From Prochlorococcus sp. AG-347-K18 (GTDB taxonomy: Bacteria; Cyanobacteriota; Cyanobacteriia; PCC-6307; Cyanobiaceae): DNA of 64,000 nucleotides. Position 1 is the stretch's first letter. Each line of letters begins with the position of its first letter. Location: NCBI GenBank assembly GCA_003281365.1, contig QCCF01000003.1:62001-126000 (forward strand), read 5' to 3'. Position numbers and translations under genes: made by a program. Below are positions 9,811 to 19,185 of this stretch, in pieces. The notes beneath the pieces are model-generated. The model did not search any database. It was not told the origin of the DNA and saw only the letters and a program-made list of their open reading frames with translations.

Positions 9811-11973
9811 TTAAAATCTTTCAGGAATGCCGTTATATCCGAAATTAAATATTTTTAATTGTATACCAGCAGAGTTTTCAGAGGGTTTATAAAAAACGCC
9901 TATTGAATATGCCCTCCTTGAGAAGTCGAGGAAATAAGTCCCATCTGAAAACTTACCGTAATTTGATGAATTGCCATCAAGATTCAACTTTGAATTATAA
10001 CCATAAATTAAAGGTCCGTATAGTTGCTGATTAAAATCTAAATCAATTGAAGCGCCTTTATCAATGTTATCGAATTTAAAGGGACTTTCTCCATCTTTAA
10101 AAATGTAATTGTAAGTTAAAGCTAGCCTTGAATAATCTAAGAATTTCTTTTTCATACCCCCAACAATTATTTCAGGGCCAATATTTACAGTTGCCACATT
10201 TTGGCTAGCACCATCACTATATTTAAAAATTGCTGATGATATTCTTGTATTTAAATTGAGACCAGAATTAATTATCCTTGAAGTATATTTATAATCTTTA
10301 GTAATTTGTTCTTGAGAATTCCTAAAATCTAATAAGGGGAATTTATAATCAACATAACCACTAAAACTAAACCTTCCCAACTCTAATAACGATTTATCTC
10401 CAACCGCCTCTGCTTCATAATTCCCATAATCAATACCAATTAATGATCTTCTCTCATAAAAATTATTAGAGAACTTATCATTAAAAACAACTTGAGAACC
10501 AATCCCCTTATAAACTTCTCCCTTATCTGAATAATTTGATTTAATTTTCTTTCTATAAACTCCATATCCAACTATATCTATCCATTGTTCATGTTCATCA
10601 ACTTTATTTTGTTCCTCAGAAACCATAGTTATATTTTGATCTTTTGTTAAATTTTTATCTTTACCATCGTTTATAAGTAAGGGAATATCTTCTTTGAAAG
10701 AAGCACTTTCTTCTCTTTGAGTTTTTAATTTAAAAGACTTACTTAAAATTAGATCAGTTCTTAAAGCTCTATCCAACCTTTTTGTATTTAATGAATTTAG
10801 AAAAGAAGTTGAATTAAGATTCCAGCCTCCTATTTTTCCAAGAATTTTTGCTTCCATACCTAAAGAGTCCATTAATTCTGTTTTTTGAGCGACTTTATCT
10901 GATGTAATTGATGAAGAATTTTCACTAAAAGCTGATGTTTCTCCATTTAGACCTCTTTGAATAAGAAAGTAAGGCTTGTATTTTAAATAAAAATTATCAG
11001 ATAACTTTTTTTGAGAAAAGTTCCTCGAGACAAAAAAACCATCAAAATCCTCATCGTTATACCCGATTCCCCAAACATCGTCATAGTCTCTTGATGTAAT
11101 ATTCCTTCTTCCAATTGGTAAGACAAATTTATCATCGAAAATCAAAAAGCTATTTTTGCTTTTTAAATTAAGATTCTCCTTTATTATTGATCCAGTTAAT
11201 TTATTACTCTTTACAAAAAATTGAGGTCTATTAAATACATCATTTGAAAATATAACCTTATCAGATTTAATAGAATTTGATGTAAAGATTAATTTCTTTG
11301 ATTTAAATCTCCATCTATTAATTTTGTCTATATTTAAATCAACACTATCAAGATTAAATTTATTTTTTAACCCAATTATCGAAGGCTTGTAAACTTTTAA
11401 ATTGTCTATATTGTTTATTTCCTTAATAATTTCCTGATCATCTATAAGAGAATCGGTTGAATTCAAATTGAGATCCTTAGATAAACTTTTTAAATCAATA
11501 AGACCATAGACATCTATAACCTCTCCTAGGTCATTAACAACATCATAAGTTAGACTTTCAGCTTCGAAATATTGATTTTTACTATAAAATTTGACATTAC
11601 CAACAGCCTCATAAGTGTTTTTTTGTTCATTATGAATTAACTTATCAGTAAATAACCTTAAGTTTCCTATTTTAACTTCAACATTGCCCTCAACAATAAA
11701 ATTATTACCTTCTCTAAATTGAACGTCGGATATTAAATCAATTTCTTTCTTAACCTTCTTGATGTTATCGCTTTGTATATCGTTAATATTATCTCTTTCT
11801 TGATTAGATTCATTTGAATTTAGACTTGTTAAAAGTTTATTGACTTTATTAATATTCTGAGATGCATGATATTTTTCAACTTCACAATCTAAATCTTTAC
11901 AAAACGAGTGTACAGATTGAGGTTTGAAGATCAGTAACCCTGTCAGAAATATTGATAGCTTGCTTAATTTAAT
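9811..11973 (-). CDS. DUF3769 LptD-like outer-membrane protein, non-canonical start
   Basis: A cyanobacterial outer-membrane protein related to LptD/OstA, probably involved in lipopolysaccharide export. The C-terminal part (9811-11466) is a DUF3769 beta-barrel rich in alternating strands and ending in the outer-membrane-type C-terminal residue Phe. The same frame continues unbroken upstream for another 169 codons to a TAA at 11977-11979 and encodes a signal-peptide-like segment (KLSKLSIFLTGLLIF), then an OstA-like repeat region (FIVEGNVEVKIGN, EAVGNVKFYSKNQYFEA, SLTYD). The upstream part has no ATG, GTG or TTG; the only initiator-like codon before the signal peptide is ATT at 11971-11973, giving 720 residues. 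A TTG at 11466 would delete signal peptide and OstA domain, so I reject it. A +1 shift from ATG at about 12059 (MKFFIKSIKNC...) is an alternative. Confidence 0.75.
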   Translation of the reverse strand: MKLSKLSIFLTGLLIFKPQSVHSFCKDLDCEVEKYHASQNINKVNKLLTSLNSNESNQERDNINDIQSDNIKKVKKEIDLISDVQFREGNNFIVEGNVEVKIGNLRLFTDKLIHNEQKNTYEAVGNVKFYSKNQYFEAESLTYDVVNDLGEVIDVYGLIDLKSLSKDLNLNSTDSLIDDQEIIKEINNIDNLKVYKPSIIGLKNKFNLDSVDLNIDKINRWRFKSKKLIFTSNSIKSDKVIFSNDVFNRPQFFVKSNKLTGSIIKENLNLKSKNSFLIFDDKFVLPIGRRNITSRDYDDVWGIGYNDEDFDGFFVSRNFSQKKLSDNFYLKYKPYFLIQRGLNGETSAFSENSSSITSDKVAQKTELMDSLGMEAKILGKIGGWNLNSTSFLNSLNTKRLDRALRTDLILSKSFKLKTQREESASFKEDIPLLINDGKDKNLTKDQNITMVSEEQNKVDEHEQWIDIVGYGVYRKKIKSNYSDKGEVYKGIGSQVVFNDKFSNNFYERRSLIGIDYGNYEAEAVGDKSLLELGRFSFSGYVDYKFPLLDFRNSQEQITKDYKYTSRIINSGLNLNTRISSAIFKYSDGASQNVATVNIGPEIIVGGMKKKFLDYSRLALTYNYIFKDGESPFKFDNIDKGASIDLDFNQQLYGPLIYGYNSKLNLDGNSSNYGKFSDGTYFLDFSRRAYSIGVFYKPSENSAGIQLKIFNFGYNGIPERF

Positions 11974-12194
11974 TTCTTAATCTTGAAAATCTATCTATAT
12001 CATAAATACTTCTTAAATAACGATTACAGTTTTTGATAGATTTGATAAAAAATTTCATAATTAAAATTTAAATATAAGAAATACATTTAATCTTCTAGAG
12101 GTACTTGGATTTATTTTTTAAAGTATGATTATTTGTATAAGTTATTGTGAAAAATTTAAATAAAAGGCAATATAAATCAATGACAAAAATTATT

Positions 12195-12200
12195 TAATAT
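12195..12200 (+). promoter_or_regulatory. -10 element of manC, possible leaderless start
   Basis: TAATAT ends 7 bases before the manC ATG (12208-12210), placing transcription initiation at or next to the start codon. No Shine-Dalgarno-like sequence lies between. The arrangement matches that seen at gmd. No clear -35. Confidence 0.3.
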
Positions 12201-12207
12201 TATTGCG

Positions 12208-13647
12208 ATGAGAAAAGTAGTACCCGTTATTCTTTGTGGTGGGACAGGTTCAAGACTTTGGCCTCTTTCAAGAGAGAGTTATCCAAAACAATTTCTATCT
12301 CTTGATCCAAGCAATAATTTATCAATGCTTCAGTTAACTTTTAAAAGAATATCAAAAATAGAAAATATCGATAATCCTATTCTAATTTGTAATGAAGAAC
12401 ACAGATTTATTACTGCTGAACAAATGAGGCAAATAGAAGTAACTCCTAAAACTATTTTATTGGAGCCTTTTGGAAAAGGTACAGCTCCCGCAATAGCTTT
12501 AGCCGCATTGAAAGTAATTGATTTAGGTGAAAATCCAGTATTATTAATCCTAAGTTCAGATCATCTAATAAATAATGAATACAAATTTATTGAAGCAATT
12601 AAAAAAGGAATGACTCTAGCTGATGAAGATTTTCTGGTGACATTTGGAATTGTTCCTAACTCTCCAGAAACTGGCTACGGTTATATAGAAACTAATAATG
12701 AAATAAATAGAGATGAAACTGAAGCATATGTAATTAAAAAATTTATAGAAAAGCCAAATTTTAAAGATGCAAAAAGATTCTCAACTGATAAAAATTATTT
12801 GTGGAACAGTGGAATTTTTATGTTTAAGGCACAAACAATTATTGATGAATTTAATAATCATGCACCAGAAATAATTAAAAAATGTAAAAGATCTTTAACT
12901 AATAAACTTATTGACCTTGAATTTGAAAGATTAAGCAGAACAGAATTTCAAAATTGTCCTAATATTTCTTTTGATGTTGCAATCATGGAAAAAACAAACA
13001 AAGGACGAACAGTTCCATTGAATGCAGATTGGAGCGACGTAGGTAGCTGGGATAAAGTTTGGGAAATTTCTACAAAGGATTCAAATGGTATCTCAAGGAA
13101 AGGAAATACTATAACTATGGATAGTAAAAACTCCCTTCTTATTAGTGAGAATAGACTAATTGTTGGAATTGGAATTGAAAATTTAATTATTATTGAAACT
13201 GGTGATGCCATATTGGTAATGGAAAAAACTCACTCTCAAAAAGTAAAATTTGTTGTTGAAAATTTAAAAAAGCAGAAGATCTTAGAAGGTCAAGAACATA
13301 AAAAGATTTTTAGACCATGGGGTAACTATACTTCAATAGTTGAGGGTAAAAATTGGAAAGTAAAAAAAATAATAGTCAAGCCAAAACAATCAATTTCTCT
13401 TCAAAAACATAACTATAGATCTGAGCATTGGATAGTTGTTAATGGGAAAGCAAAAGTAGAGCTTGAAAATAAAATAATTGATCTTTGTGAGAATCAGAGT
13501 ATTTATATTCCTTTGGGTTGCAAACACCGCTTATCTAATTCTGGGGATTCTAACCTTATATTAATTGAAGTCCAAAGTGGAGAATATCTTGGTGAAGATG
13601 ATATTATTCGTTTTGAAGATAATTATGGTAGGGTAAATAAAAAATAA
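12208..13647 (+). CDS. manC: mannose-1-phosphate guanylyltransferase / mannose-6-phosphate isomerase
   Basis: A 479-residue bifunctional type II enzyme making GDP-mannose. Residues 1-280 are the nucleotidyltransferase with the pyrophosphorylase signature CGGTGSRLWPLSRESYPKQF, the FGIVPNSPETGYGYIE segment and VEKP-like FIEKPNF. From about residue 355 a cupin domain (RPWGNYTSIVEG, KPKQSISLQKHNYRSEHW, IPLGCKHRL) carries the phosphomannose isomerase activity and metal-binding His residues. It provides substrate for Gmd-Fcl encoded 3 kb away. It converges on lexA with a 12-bp gap. Confidence 0.95.
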   Translation: MRKVVPVILCGGTGSRLWPLSRESYPKQFLSLDPSNNLSMLQLTFKRISKIENIDNPILICNEEHRFITAEQMRQIEVTPKTILLEPFGKGTAPAIALAALKVIDLGENPVLLILSSDHLINNEYKFIEAIKKGMTLADEDFLVTFGIVPNSPETGYGYIETNNEINRDETEAYVIKKFIEKPNFKDAKRFSTDKNYLWNSGIFMFKAQTIIDEFNNHAPEIIKKCKRSLTNKLIDLEFERLSRTEFQNCPNISFDVAIMEKTNKGRTVPLNADWSDVGSWDKVWEISTKDSNGISRKGNTITMDSKNSLLISENRLIVGIGIENLIIIETGDAILVMEKTHSQKVKFVVENLKKQKILEGQEHKKIFRPWGNYTSIVEGKNWKVKKIIVKPKQSISLQKHNYRSEHWIVVNGKAKVELENKIIDLCENQSIYIPLGCKHRLSNSGDSNLILIEVQSGEYLGEDDIIRFEDNYGRVNKK

Positions 13648-13659
13648 ATTTAAGATAAA

Positions 13660-14280
13660 CTATTTTACTTTTCTCCAAACTGCTAAAAGTTTTCCTTGAA
13701 AAACAACTGAATCTAAATCTAATTCAATTGGTTCATAATTCTGATTAGCAGCTTCAAGAAAAATTTTTCCACCTCTTTTAATAAAGTACTTTAATGTTGT
13801 TCCTAAGCCAGGAACCATTGCGCTAACAATTTCACCATTTCTAAGTGAATATGAATCACCGATTGGTTCCATTAAAACCATATCTCCATCAGCAATACAA
13901 GCATCTAACATTGAATCTCCATTAACAGTAAGGGCGAATACATTTTTCTTTTTTAAAACTTCAGAAATATCTAAATTCTCATTTATATCAGAATAAGTTT
14001 CAATTAATCCTCCTGCCGCAACTGAACCCATGATTGGAACTCCTGTAATCATTTCGTCAACTATTTGCATAGTTCTAGCCTTGCCTTCTTGCCAAGAAAT
14101 ATAACCTTTATCTTGTAGGTGCTTTAAACGACTTTGAATTGGTGCAGGAGATTTAAGTCCCATGGCTTGCATCATCTGCCTGATTGAAGGACTATGTTGA
14201 TAATCTTTCATATAATTCTTTATCCATCCATAAAGCTCATTCTGAGCTTCTGTAAGATTATTACTTTCAAAAGTGGGCAT
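13660..14280 (-). CDS. lexA: LexA repressor
   Basis: A 206-residue LexA-family transcriptional repressor. The N-terminal winged helix-turn-helix (about 8-70) is followed by an S24 autoprotease domain with the cleavage dipeptide Ala89-Gly90 (SVAAGG), nucleophile Ser123 (GDSM) and general base Lys164 (TTLKYF). All residues needed for RecA-stimulated self-cleavage are therefore present, which suggests an SOS-type regulator; some cyanobacterial LexA proteins lack these residues, so their presence is informative. Two LexA-box-like sites lie directly upstream, indicating autoregulation. It is the first gene on the right of the sugar block. Confidence 0.95.
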   Translation of the reverse strand: MPTFESNNLTEAQNELYGWIKNYMKDYQHSPSIRQMMQAMGLKSPAPIQSRLKHLQDKGYISWQEGKARTMQIVDEMITGVPIMGSVAAGGLIETYSDINENLDISEVLKKKNVFALTVNGDSMLDACIADGDMVLMEPIGDSYSLRNGEIVSAMVPGLGTTLKYFIKRGGKIFLEAANQNYEPIELDLDSVVFQGKLLAVWRKVK

Positions 14281-14310
14281 AAAACATATGTACTCTAATA
14301 CATTTGTACC
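14281..14310 (-). promoter_or_regulatory. two LexA-box-like operators upstream of lexA
   Basis: On the minus strand GGTACAAATGTATT (14310-14297) and AGTACATATGTTTT (14294-14281) each match the cyanobacterial LexA box RGTACNNNDGTWCB at all but one specified position (T for the final C). The sites are 16 bp apart start to start, the second abutting the lexA ATG. The match is by eye; consensus is from studies of Anabaena LexA. Confidence 0.6.
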
Positions 14311-14336
14311 TTTTTAAGATGAGAATTGCAACTTTT

Positions 14337-15263
14337 TCAAGAAAGGATGCATGATAATAGTGCCTGTTGCGCGTACATTCTATTTTCTGCTTGTTCAAAA
14401 ATTCTACTTTTTTGACTTTCCATCACTTCCTCAGTTATCTCTTTAGATCTATAAGCAGGAAGACAATGAAGAATGATTGCATCTTTATCAGCTTTACTCA
14501 TTAAATCTTTATCAATAGTAAATCCAATAAAATCTTTATCTTTCCGTGCTTTTTGATTTTCTTCTCCCATAGATGACCAAACATCCGTGTATACAACATT
14601 TGCCCCCTGCACTGCTGTGATAGGTTCATTTGTGATCTTTAATAAATTTTCATTCTCATATATTTTTTTTGCTTTATTTATGACCAAATCGTTAGGTTCA
14701 TAACCTTTAGGGCATGCTATTCTGATTTCAACCCCTAAGAGAGCTCCGCACAAAATGAGAGAGTGAGCAACATTATTACCGTCTCCTATAAAGGTCAAAA
14801 CCACATTTTTAAAATCAAAGAATTCCTCTTTAATGGTCATGTAATCAGCCAAAGCTTGACATGGATGCTCTAGATCTGTGAGGGCGTTAATAACGGGTCT
14901 TGAAGACCATTTTGCATACTCTTCCAGATCTGATTGCTTAAATGTTCTTATTGCAAGAACGTCACAATATCTACTCATTACTCTTGCTGTATCTCTAATT
15001 GGCTCTCCTCTACCGATTTGGGAAGTTAATGGATTTAGGTCTACTGTAGTCCCTCCAAGTCTTGACATTGCTACCTGAAAACTAACTCTTGTACGAGTAG
15101 AGGACTTATCAAAGATGAGTCCTAAAACTTTATTTTTGAATTCAATATTTAAATTTCTATTTTTGAAACTACTTGCAATATCTAGTATATGAAAAATTTC
15201 TGCCCTCGAGATATCCAAGCTTGATAAAAAATTTCTATTTGCAAGCTTAATTGGTTTAAGCAT
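14337..15263 (-). CDS. argF: ornithine carbamoyltransferase
   Basis: Transfers the carbamoyl group to ornithine to form citrulline in arginine biosynthesis. The 308-residue length is usual. The carbamoyl-phosphate-binding motif STRTRVS starts at residue 55, HPCQALADYMT is the second phosphate-binding motif, and HCLPAYRSKEIT contains the ornithine-site Cys. It begins with ATG and sits 27 bp downstream of ftsH on the same strand and upstream of lexA. Another arginine gene, argD, is in this window at 50.5 kb but not linked. Confidence 0.96.
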   Translation of the reverse strand: MLKPIKLANRNFLSSLDISRAEIFHILDIASSFKNRNLNIEFKNKVLGLIFDKSSTRTRVSFQVAMSRLGGTTVDLNPLTSQIGRGEPIRDTARVMSRYCDVLAIRTFKQSDLEEYAKWSSRPVINALTDLEHPCQALADYMTIKEEFFDFKNVVLTFIGDGNNVAHSLILCGALLGVEIRIACPKGYEPNDLVINKAKKIYENENLLKITNEPITAVQGANVVYTDVWSSMGEENQKARKDKDFIGFTIDKDLMSKADKDAIILHCLPAYRSKEITEEVMESQKSRIFEQAENRMYAQQALLSCILS

Positions 15264-15290
15264 TTAATTTTCTATGAAATCTAAATTCTA

Positions 15291-17153
15291 CTATGCAGGC
15301 ATTTTACTCTCTGCTAGAAGAGATTTAAGATCCTCCCCTTCTATGACTTCTTCTTTAAGAATTTTTTGAGAAATCGATTCGAGAAGAGATAGATTATTCC
15401 TTAAAATGTTAAGTGCTGTTTCATGTGCATCATCAACTAGCTCTCTAACCTCCTTGTCTATCGCTTGGGCAGTAGCGTCACTTACGGATCTTCTAGGGTT
15501 ATTTCCATTCCCTAAAAACTGACCTCCTCCTTGTTTGTCATAAGCTAAGGGTCCAAGAATATCACTCATCCCGAATGTTCCAACCATTTGCTCTGCTATA
15601 TCAGTAGCTCTTTGTAAATCATTAGAAGCACCTGTAGTAATCTTTCCAAAGACAACTTCTTCAGCCGATCTACCTCCAAGAAGTGTTGCAATTTGTCCTT
15701 TTAATTCCTCTTTAGAATTTAAGAATCTTTCTTCGGTAGGCAATTGAAGAGTATAACCAAGTGCGCTCATTCCTCTTGGTACAATCGAAATTTTTGCAAC
15801 TTTTGAACCCCCAGGCATTAGATGACCAACAATTGCATGGCCAACTTCATGATAAGCAACAACTTTCTTTTCATCATCCTGCAAAACGCGACTCTTCTTT
15901 TCTAAACCAGCAACAACTCTCTCTATTGCTTCACTTAAGTCCTGTTGCTCAACACTTTTCCTTTTTGCTCTAGCAGCGAGTAATGCAGCTTCATTAACCA
16001 TATTTGCTAAATCTGCACCGGCGAATCCACTAGTTGCTTGGGCAATAGAATCTAAGTCTATTGAATCAGCCAATCTAACTTTTTTTGTATATATTTCTAA
16101 AATAGTTTTTCTACCTGATAGATCTGGTCTGTCAACCAGAACTTGTCTATCAAATCTTCCAGGCCTTAGTAGTGCAGCATCAAGTACTTCAGGTTGGTTA
16201 GTGGCTGCAAGAACTATAACTGGCTTATCAGCTGAGGCAAATCCATCCATTTCAGTAAGAAGTTGATTTAAAGTTTGCTCTCTCTCATCGTTGCCACCAA
16301 CTACACCCATTGAACCAGAACGACTTTTACCAATAGCGTCTAATTCATCAATAAAAATTATGCAAGGAGCTTTTTTCTTGGCTTGTTCAAAAAGATCTCT
16401 AACTCTTGCTGCACCTGCTCCTACAAAAAGTTCGACAAATTCAGAGCCTGAAATAATAAAAAAGGGAACTTCGGCTTCTCCTGCAACTGCTTTAGAGAGA
16501 AGTGTTTTACCTGTCCCAGGAGGTCCAACTAGCAGTACACCTTTAGGTATTCGGGCTCCTATGTCTTTGTATCTTTCTGGCTTCTTAAGAAAATCAACTA
16601 TTTCTGTTAATTCATCTTTAGCTTCGTCAACTCCTGCTACATCAGCAAATGTTACTTTGGATTCATCATCTGGCACATAAACTTTGGCTTTACTTTTAGT
16701 AAAACTTAAAGCCCCTTGCGCTCCCCCTCCTCCCATACTTCTTCTGGCAAAAAATTGTAAAACAAGAATAAAAATTAAAGGGGGAACAACCCAACTTAAG
16801 ATGGTTGAAAAGAAGTTAGGTTTCTTTGGCGGAGCAGCTGCAAATTCAACCCCTTTACTTTCCAATCTTTGTGGAAGATCCATATCAAAAATTGGAGTTG
16901 TTGCCAACACAGAAGGAGCACCTTCTTCAGCTCCATTTAGTTCATATCTAATTTGTTCTTGTGTAATATATGCTCTTTTTACTTCCCCGTCGTTAACCTG
17001 ATCTATAAACAAGGAGTAAGGAACTCTTGGTATCTGCATATTTTGGTTAGGAAAAAGACTACTAAATAAAAGTAAAGCTCCAACTCCTATTAAGATAATA
17101 TTTACAATTCCAAATCTTTTATTAGGTTGATTATCGTCTTGTCTTATTGGCAT
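15291..17153 (-). CDS. ftsH: ATP-dependent zinc metalloprotease FtsH
   Basis: A membrane-anchored AAA+ protease that degrades unneeded or damaged membrane proteins, in cyanobacteria mainly in thylakoid or cytoplasmic membranes. Two transmembrane helices (near residues 20-36 and 120-137) flank a lumenal/periplasmic domain; the AAA module has Walker A GPPGTGKT, Walker [10 protein letters not shown] and the second region of homology; HEVGH is the zinc site. The C-terminus ([23 protein letters not shown]) reminds me of the FtsH4-type paralog of Synechocystis, a tentative subtype call. I use the ATG at 17153 (MPIRQDD); a TTG at 17165 would add four residues. Confidence 0.95.
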   Translation of the reverse strand: MPIRQDDNQPNKRFGIVNIILIGVGALLLFSSLFPNQNMQIPRVPYSLFIDQVNDGEVKRAYITQEQIRYELNGAEEGAPSVLATTPIFDMDLPQRLESKGVEFAAAPPKKPNFFSTILSWVVPPLIFILVLQFFARRSMGGGGAQGALSFTKSKAKVYVPDDESKVTFADVAGVDEAKDELTEIVDFLKKPERYKDIGARIPKGVLLVGPPGTGKTLLSKAVAGEAEVPFFIISGSEFVELFVGAGAARVRDLFEQAKKKAPCIIFIDELDAIGKSRSGSMGVVGGNDEREQTLNQLLTEMDGFASADKPVIVLAATNQPEVLDAALLRPGRFDRQVLVDRPDLSGRKTILEIYTKKVRLADSIDLDSIAQATSGFAGADLANMVNEAALLAARAKRKSVEQQDLSEAIERVVAGLEKKSRVLQDDEKKVVAYHEVGHAIVGHLMPGGSKVAKISIVPRGMSALGYTLQLPTEERFLNSKEELKGQIATLLGGRSAEEVVFGKITTGASNDLQRATDIAEQMVGTFGMSDILGPLAYDKQGGGQFLGNGNNPRRSVSDATAQAIDKEVRELVDDAHETALNILRNNLSLLESISQKILKEEVIEGEDLKSLLAESKMPA

Positions 17154-17266
17154 AATTGTGGTCAAATTTGATTTTATTATAAACTAAACGAAGAGATTCC
17201 GTATCTGTATTGTTTTTTTTGGGTAAGAACCGTACGATACTTTGCCCCATTTCATTAGAAGTAAGA

Positions 17267-18361
17267 TTAATTTTTTATAGAACTTTCAAAACATATATCA
17301 TTACCGACAAAACTAAAATTAGTTTGACTTAAATTTATAGTTTCATGCATTTCTTCAAAATCAAAATCATCAAAAGGATTCATACTATTTTCTCCTCCTA
17401 AAATTTTTGGAGCAATAAAAGTAATGATTTCCTGTATACAATTAGATTTAACAGCAGCAGTAGCCAATCTAGGTCCACATTCCCACAAAACTTTATTACA
17501 TCCTCTTTTAGCTAGTATTGTTGAAATTAACTCTGGGTTATCTGAAGATACCTTTACAATCTCCACGCATTTTGGAATCTTGGTGAGGTTGCTTTCATTC
17601 GCTGTAGATGAATCATAAATGACTATAGTTTTTGCATTACTACAATCCCAAAGGTTTGATTTCTCAGGTAAATCTAAACTTTTGGTAAATATAACTCGCA
17701 AAGGCTCTGGATTTTTTTTACCTCTAGTAGTCAGAAGGGGATTATCTTTTCTAAGTGTATTTCCACCAATAATTATTGCATCGAATTCTGTCCTTAAAGA
17801 GTGAACTAGTGATCTGGATTTTTTATTCGTAATCCATTTGCTTTTGCCATTTTTTAAACTTACTCTGCCATCAATACTCATTGCCCATTTAAGAACACCA
17901 AATGCCTTTTTAGTTATGTTCCTATGAATGAAAGCCTTATTTAATTCTAAGGATTCATGTTTGCATAATCCTAAGTGAACTTGGATTCCAGCTTTTTTAA
18001 GCAGTTTTATACCTTTCCCAGAGACTCTCATATCAGGATCTTCAATAGATATATATATCTTCCTAATCCCAGAGGATATTACCTTATCTACACACGGAGG
18101 TGTTTTACCTTGGTGGCAACAAGGTTCAAGATTGACATACATTGAACCACCTTTAGCATCTTTTTTTAAGTTACTAAAAGCCATTGCTTCTGCATGAGGC
18201 ATCCCTGCCTTGTAATGAAATCCTTCTGAGATAAGGTTCCCATTTTTATCAAGTATTACTGCTCCGACTCTCGGATTAGGGCTTGATGTATTTTTGCCTA
18301 ACGAGGCCAAAAGAATTGCCCTTTTCATCCATTTTGTATGGCTTACATTTTTGTTAGACAT
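17267..18361 (-). CDS. ribD: riboflavin biosynthesis deaminase/reductase
   Basis: A 364-residue bifunctional RibD of riboflavin synthesis. Residues 1-145 form the deaminase domain with zinc ligands His56 (HAEAMAF), Cys81 (EPCCHQGKTPPC) and Cys90 and catalytic Glu58; from about 155 the NADPH-dependent reductase domain follows, with SIDGRVS and the conserved IIGGNTLRKDNPLLTTR segment. RibF, which converts riboflavin to FMN/FAD, lies at 23.9 kb. The gene starts at ATG and is 15 bp downstream of the DUF3122 gene on the same strand. Confidence 0.95.
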   Translation of the reverse strand: MSNKNVSHTKWMKRAILLASLGKNTSSPNPRVGAVILDKNGNLISEGFHYKAGMPHAEAMAFSNLKKDAKGGSMYVNLEPCCHQGKTPPCVDKVISSGIRKIYISIEDPDMRVSGKGIKLLKKAGIQVHLGLCKHESLELNKAFIHRNITKKAFGVLKWAMSIDGRVSLKNGKSKWITNKKSRSLVHSLRTEFDAIIIGGNTLRKDNPLLTTRGKKNPEPLRVIFTKSLDLPEKSNLWDCSNAKTIVIYDSSTANESNLTKIPKCVEIVKVSSDNPELISTILAKRGCNKVLWECGPRLATAAVKSNCIQEIITFIAPKILGGENSMNPFDDFDFEEMHETINLSQTNFSFVGNDICFESSIKN

Positions 18362-18376
18362 CTACAATAATAAAAT

Positions 18377-18877
18377 TCAGTTTATTGATCTCCACTCTTT
18401 AACAACAAATGGAGGGACAGGTAACTCAGAAAAAACTCCTGACAAAGATAACCTTAATGGTCTATTTTTATCTAAATTTTTAATCAATTCATCAAGATCA
18501 AATTCTGCAGCAGCTTGTCTTCCATCATTCGCTAATTCCACATTAATAAGTGTTTTATCATCTAAAAGCCACTGTTTTCTTCCAGATTCAACCCTCAAAT
18601 CAGTGGGGTGATCAATTCTAAGATTCCCTGGATATCCTATAACCCTTAAAATTAATCTATTCTCAAAAAGAGGTGATTTATAAGCTACTAATTGCCAAGT
18701 TTCAAAGTCTAAATCCCTTAAAAACTCACTACTAGCATTTATTAATTCCCCATTTATTTCAGTATCTGCAATTTCTGCAGATACTTTTAGTGGGCTAAAA
18801 ATAAAGGAAAATAGTAAAAGTAAAAGTAAAAATCCTTTTGAAAAAATATATTTATTTGATTTTGTAATTTTCTTCAT
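18377..18877 (-). CDS. DUF3122 family exported protein
   Basis: A 166-residue cyanobacterial protein of the uncharacterised DUF3122 family. An N-terminal signal peptide or anchor (about residues 13-34, FSKGFLLLLLLFSFIFSPLKVSAE) precedes a beta-rich domain containing FETWQLVAYKSP and PLRLSLSGVF, suggesting a lumenal or periplasmic location. It overlaps the preceding gene (18852-19103) by 26 bp and lies 15 bp before ribD, so the three are probably co-transcribed. No function is known to me. Confidence 0.8.
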   Translation of the reverse strand: MKKITKSNKYIFSKGFLLLLLLFSFIFSPLKVSAEIADTEINGELINASSEFLRDLDFETWQLVAYKSPLFENRLILRVIGYPGNLRIDHPTDLRVESGRKQWLLDDKTLINVELANDGRQAAAEFDLDELIKNLDKNRPLRLSLSGVFSELPVPPFVVKEWRSIN

Positions 18878-19103
18878 TTTCAGAATCCATCAGGGCATCT
18901 AGGGTTACAGCTGTTCTTATAATAGCTTGATACCTTTTAATTATTTTACGATTTTTTTCTATAACTCGAGATAAATTTAAAGAGTCCTTTTCAGAATAGC
19001 TAGATGTTAAATCGCTAGAATCTTCTTCAATAAACTCAAACTCATTATCTTTTTTAATAAGAGCTAACAATAAATCATGTAATCTCTTTCTCCTTTCTGA
19101 CAA
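18852..19103 (-). CDS. small conserved cyanobacterial protein
   Basis: An 83-residue acidic, mostly helical protein starting SERRKRLHDLLLALIKKD, a beginning I associate with short conserved proteins of marine picocyanobacteria. It starts with TTG at 19103; there is no in-frame ATG near. No membrane segment or known motif is visible. It overlaps the DUF3122 gene by 26 bp, so it is probably translationally coupled to it. Confidence 0.65.
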   Translation of the reverse strand: MSERRKRLHDLLLALIKKDNEFEFIEEDSSDLTSSYSEKDSLNLSRVIEKNRKIIKRYQAIIRTAVTLDALMDSENEENYKIK

Positions 19104-19185
19104 TTAATTTACAATGATGACTCGAATAATAATAAGATAATTTAATAAAACATTCAAATACTCTAGTCCCTCCCATTAAATATTG

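Noticed and set aside
9811..11466. DUF3769 protein starting at TTG 11466
   Set aside because: It would lose the signal peptide and OstA-like domain that are encoded in the same frame upstream.
16291..17001. plus-strand Pro/Ser-rich ORFs in ftsH
   Set aside because: Antisense shadows of the conserved FtsH frame.
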